DNA from: Candidatus Nanohalarchaeota archaeon
GTDB lineage: Archaea; EX4484-52
Length of the DNA: 6,480 bases
Assembly: GCA_030632385.1 (NCBI GenBank)
Contig: DAOVUW010000050.1
Coordinates: forward strand, 1-6,480
Reading direction: 5' to 3'
The notes below the pieces were generated by a model. It did not search any database. It was not told where the DNA came from and was given only the letters and a program-made list of their open reading frames with translations. Numbering within the stretch: position 1 is the stretch's first letter; each line of letters begins with the position of its first letter. Positions 6,431 through 6,480 of this stretch are shown in pieces. Both the position numbers and the translations under genes were made by a program.

Positions 6431-6470
6431 GCTTTATCAAAAACTCTTTTTTGATAAATGCATCTTTTTT
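6431..6470 (+). terminator. Strong hairpin followed by a T-tract (candidate terminator)
   Basis: TTTATCAAAAA (6433-6443) pairs perfectly with TTTTTGATAAA (6448-6458) around a 4-nt loop. A GC/GC clamp (6431-6432 with 6460-6461, bulging T6459) extends it. Six T residues follow at 6465-6470. On the plus strand this has the form of an intrinsic terminator. On the minus strand no T-tract follows. No plus-strand gene ends just upstream, so it could end an unannotated RNA or instead be a regulatory palindrome. Confidence 0.35.
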
Positions 6471-6480
6471 ACAACATGCA

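Larger units (their letters stand above)
6287..6480. other. Non-coding region upstream of csa3
   Basis: This 194-nt AT-rich stretch runs to the window edge and has no credible protein gene in any frame. It holds the csa3 promoter region, the nested inverted repeat and the hairpin with T-tract. I looked for a CRISPR repeat unit repeated at spacer-like distance and saw none. It could be part of a leader for an array lying further right, but that is not shown here. Confidence 0.5.

Noticed and set aside
6341..6454. 37-codon open frame on the plus strand starting ATGGTG
   Set aside because: Thr/Leu/Ser-rich with no recognisable motif. It runs through the inverted repeat and ends inside the hairpin, and has no Shine-Dalgarno sequence. 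It is more likely chance.
6287..6480. CRISPR repeats or leader
   Set aside because: No direct repeat of about 25-40 nt recurs with spacer-sized gaps in the visible 194 nt. An array to the right remains possible but is not shown.

Overview
The window looks archaeal. It is AT-rich (roughly one third G+C by eye). It carries an Orc1/Cdc6-type replication initiator, an archaeal/eukaryotic-type prolyl-tRNA synthetase ending in the class-typical Cys-rich module and a terminal Tyr, an archaeal-type serine hydroxymethyltransferase, and a Csa3-like CARF/winged-helix regulator. Start sites also fit: the first genes of transcription units have TATA-like boxes about 24-27 nt before the start codon (leaderless style), while downstream genes have short Shine-Dalgarno sequences. 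The lineage cannot be fixed from this sequence. A methanogen-like euryarchaeon or a DPANN archaeon would both fit.

Layout. (1) 1-1178, minus strand: serine hydroxymethyltransferase (glyA), its C-terminal end cut off by the window edge. (2) 1179-1330: short divergent intergenic region holding the two back-to-back promoters. (3) 1331-5653, plus strand: four tightly packed genes, cdc6/orc1, proS, cas6 and cas1. They overlap or are separated by 3-4 nt, so they look like one transcription unit. (4) 5654-6286, minus strand: csa3-like CARF-wHTH regulator, tail to tail with cas1 with no base between the two stop codons. (5) 6287-6480: non-coding stretch upstream of csa3, with a TATA-like promoter, a nested inverted repeat and a strong hairpin followed by a T-tract.

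How the genes relate. Cas6 cuts CRISPR precursor RNA, Cas1 integrates new spacers, and Csa3-type proteins are ligand-sensing transcription regulators of CRISPR loci. Together they form a small CRISPR module with RNA processing, adaptation and a regulator. No cas2, cas4, effector (Cascade, Cas10/Csm/Cmr) or repeat array is visible. The missing parts must lie beyond 6480, elsewhere in the genome, or be absent. The most unusual point is that the cas genes sit directly behind two housekeeping genes (replication initiator and tRNA synthetase) and probably share their transcript.
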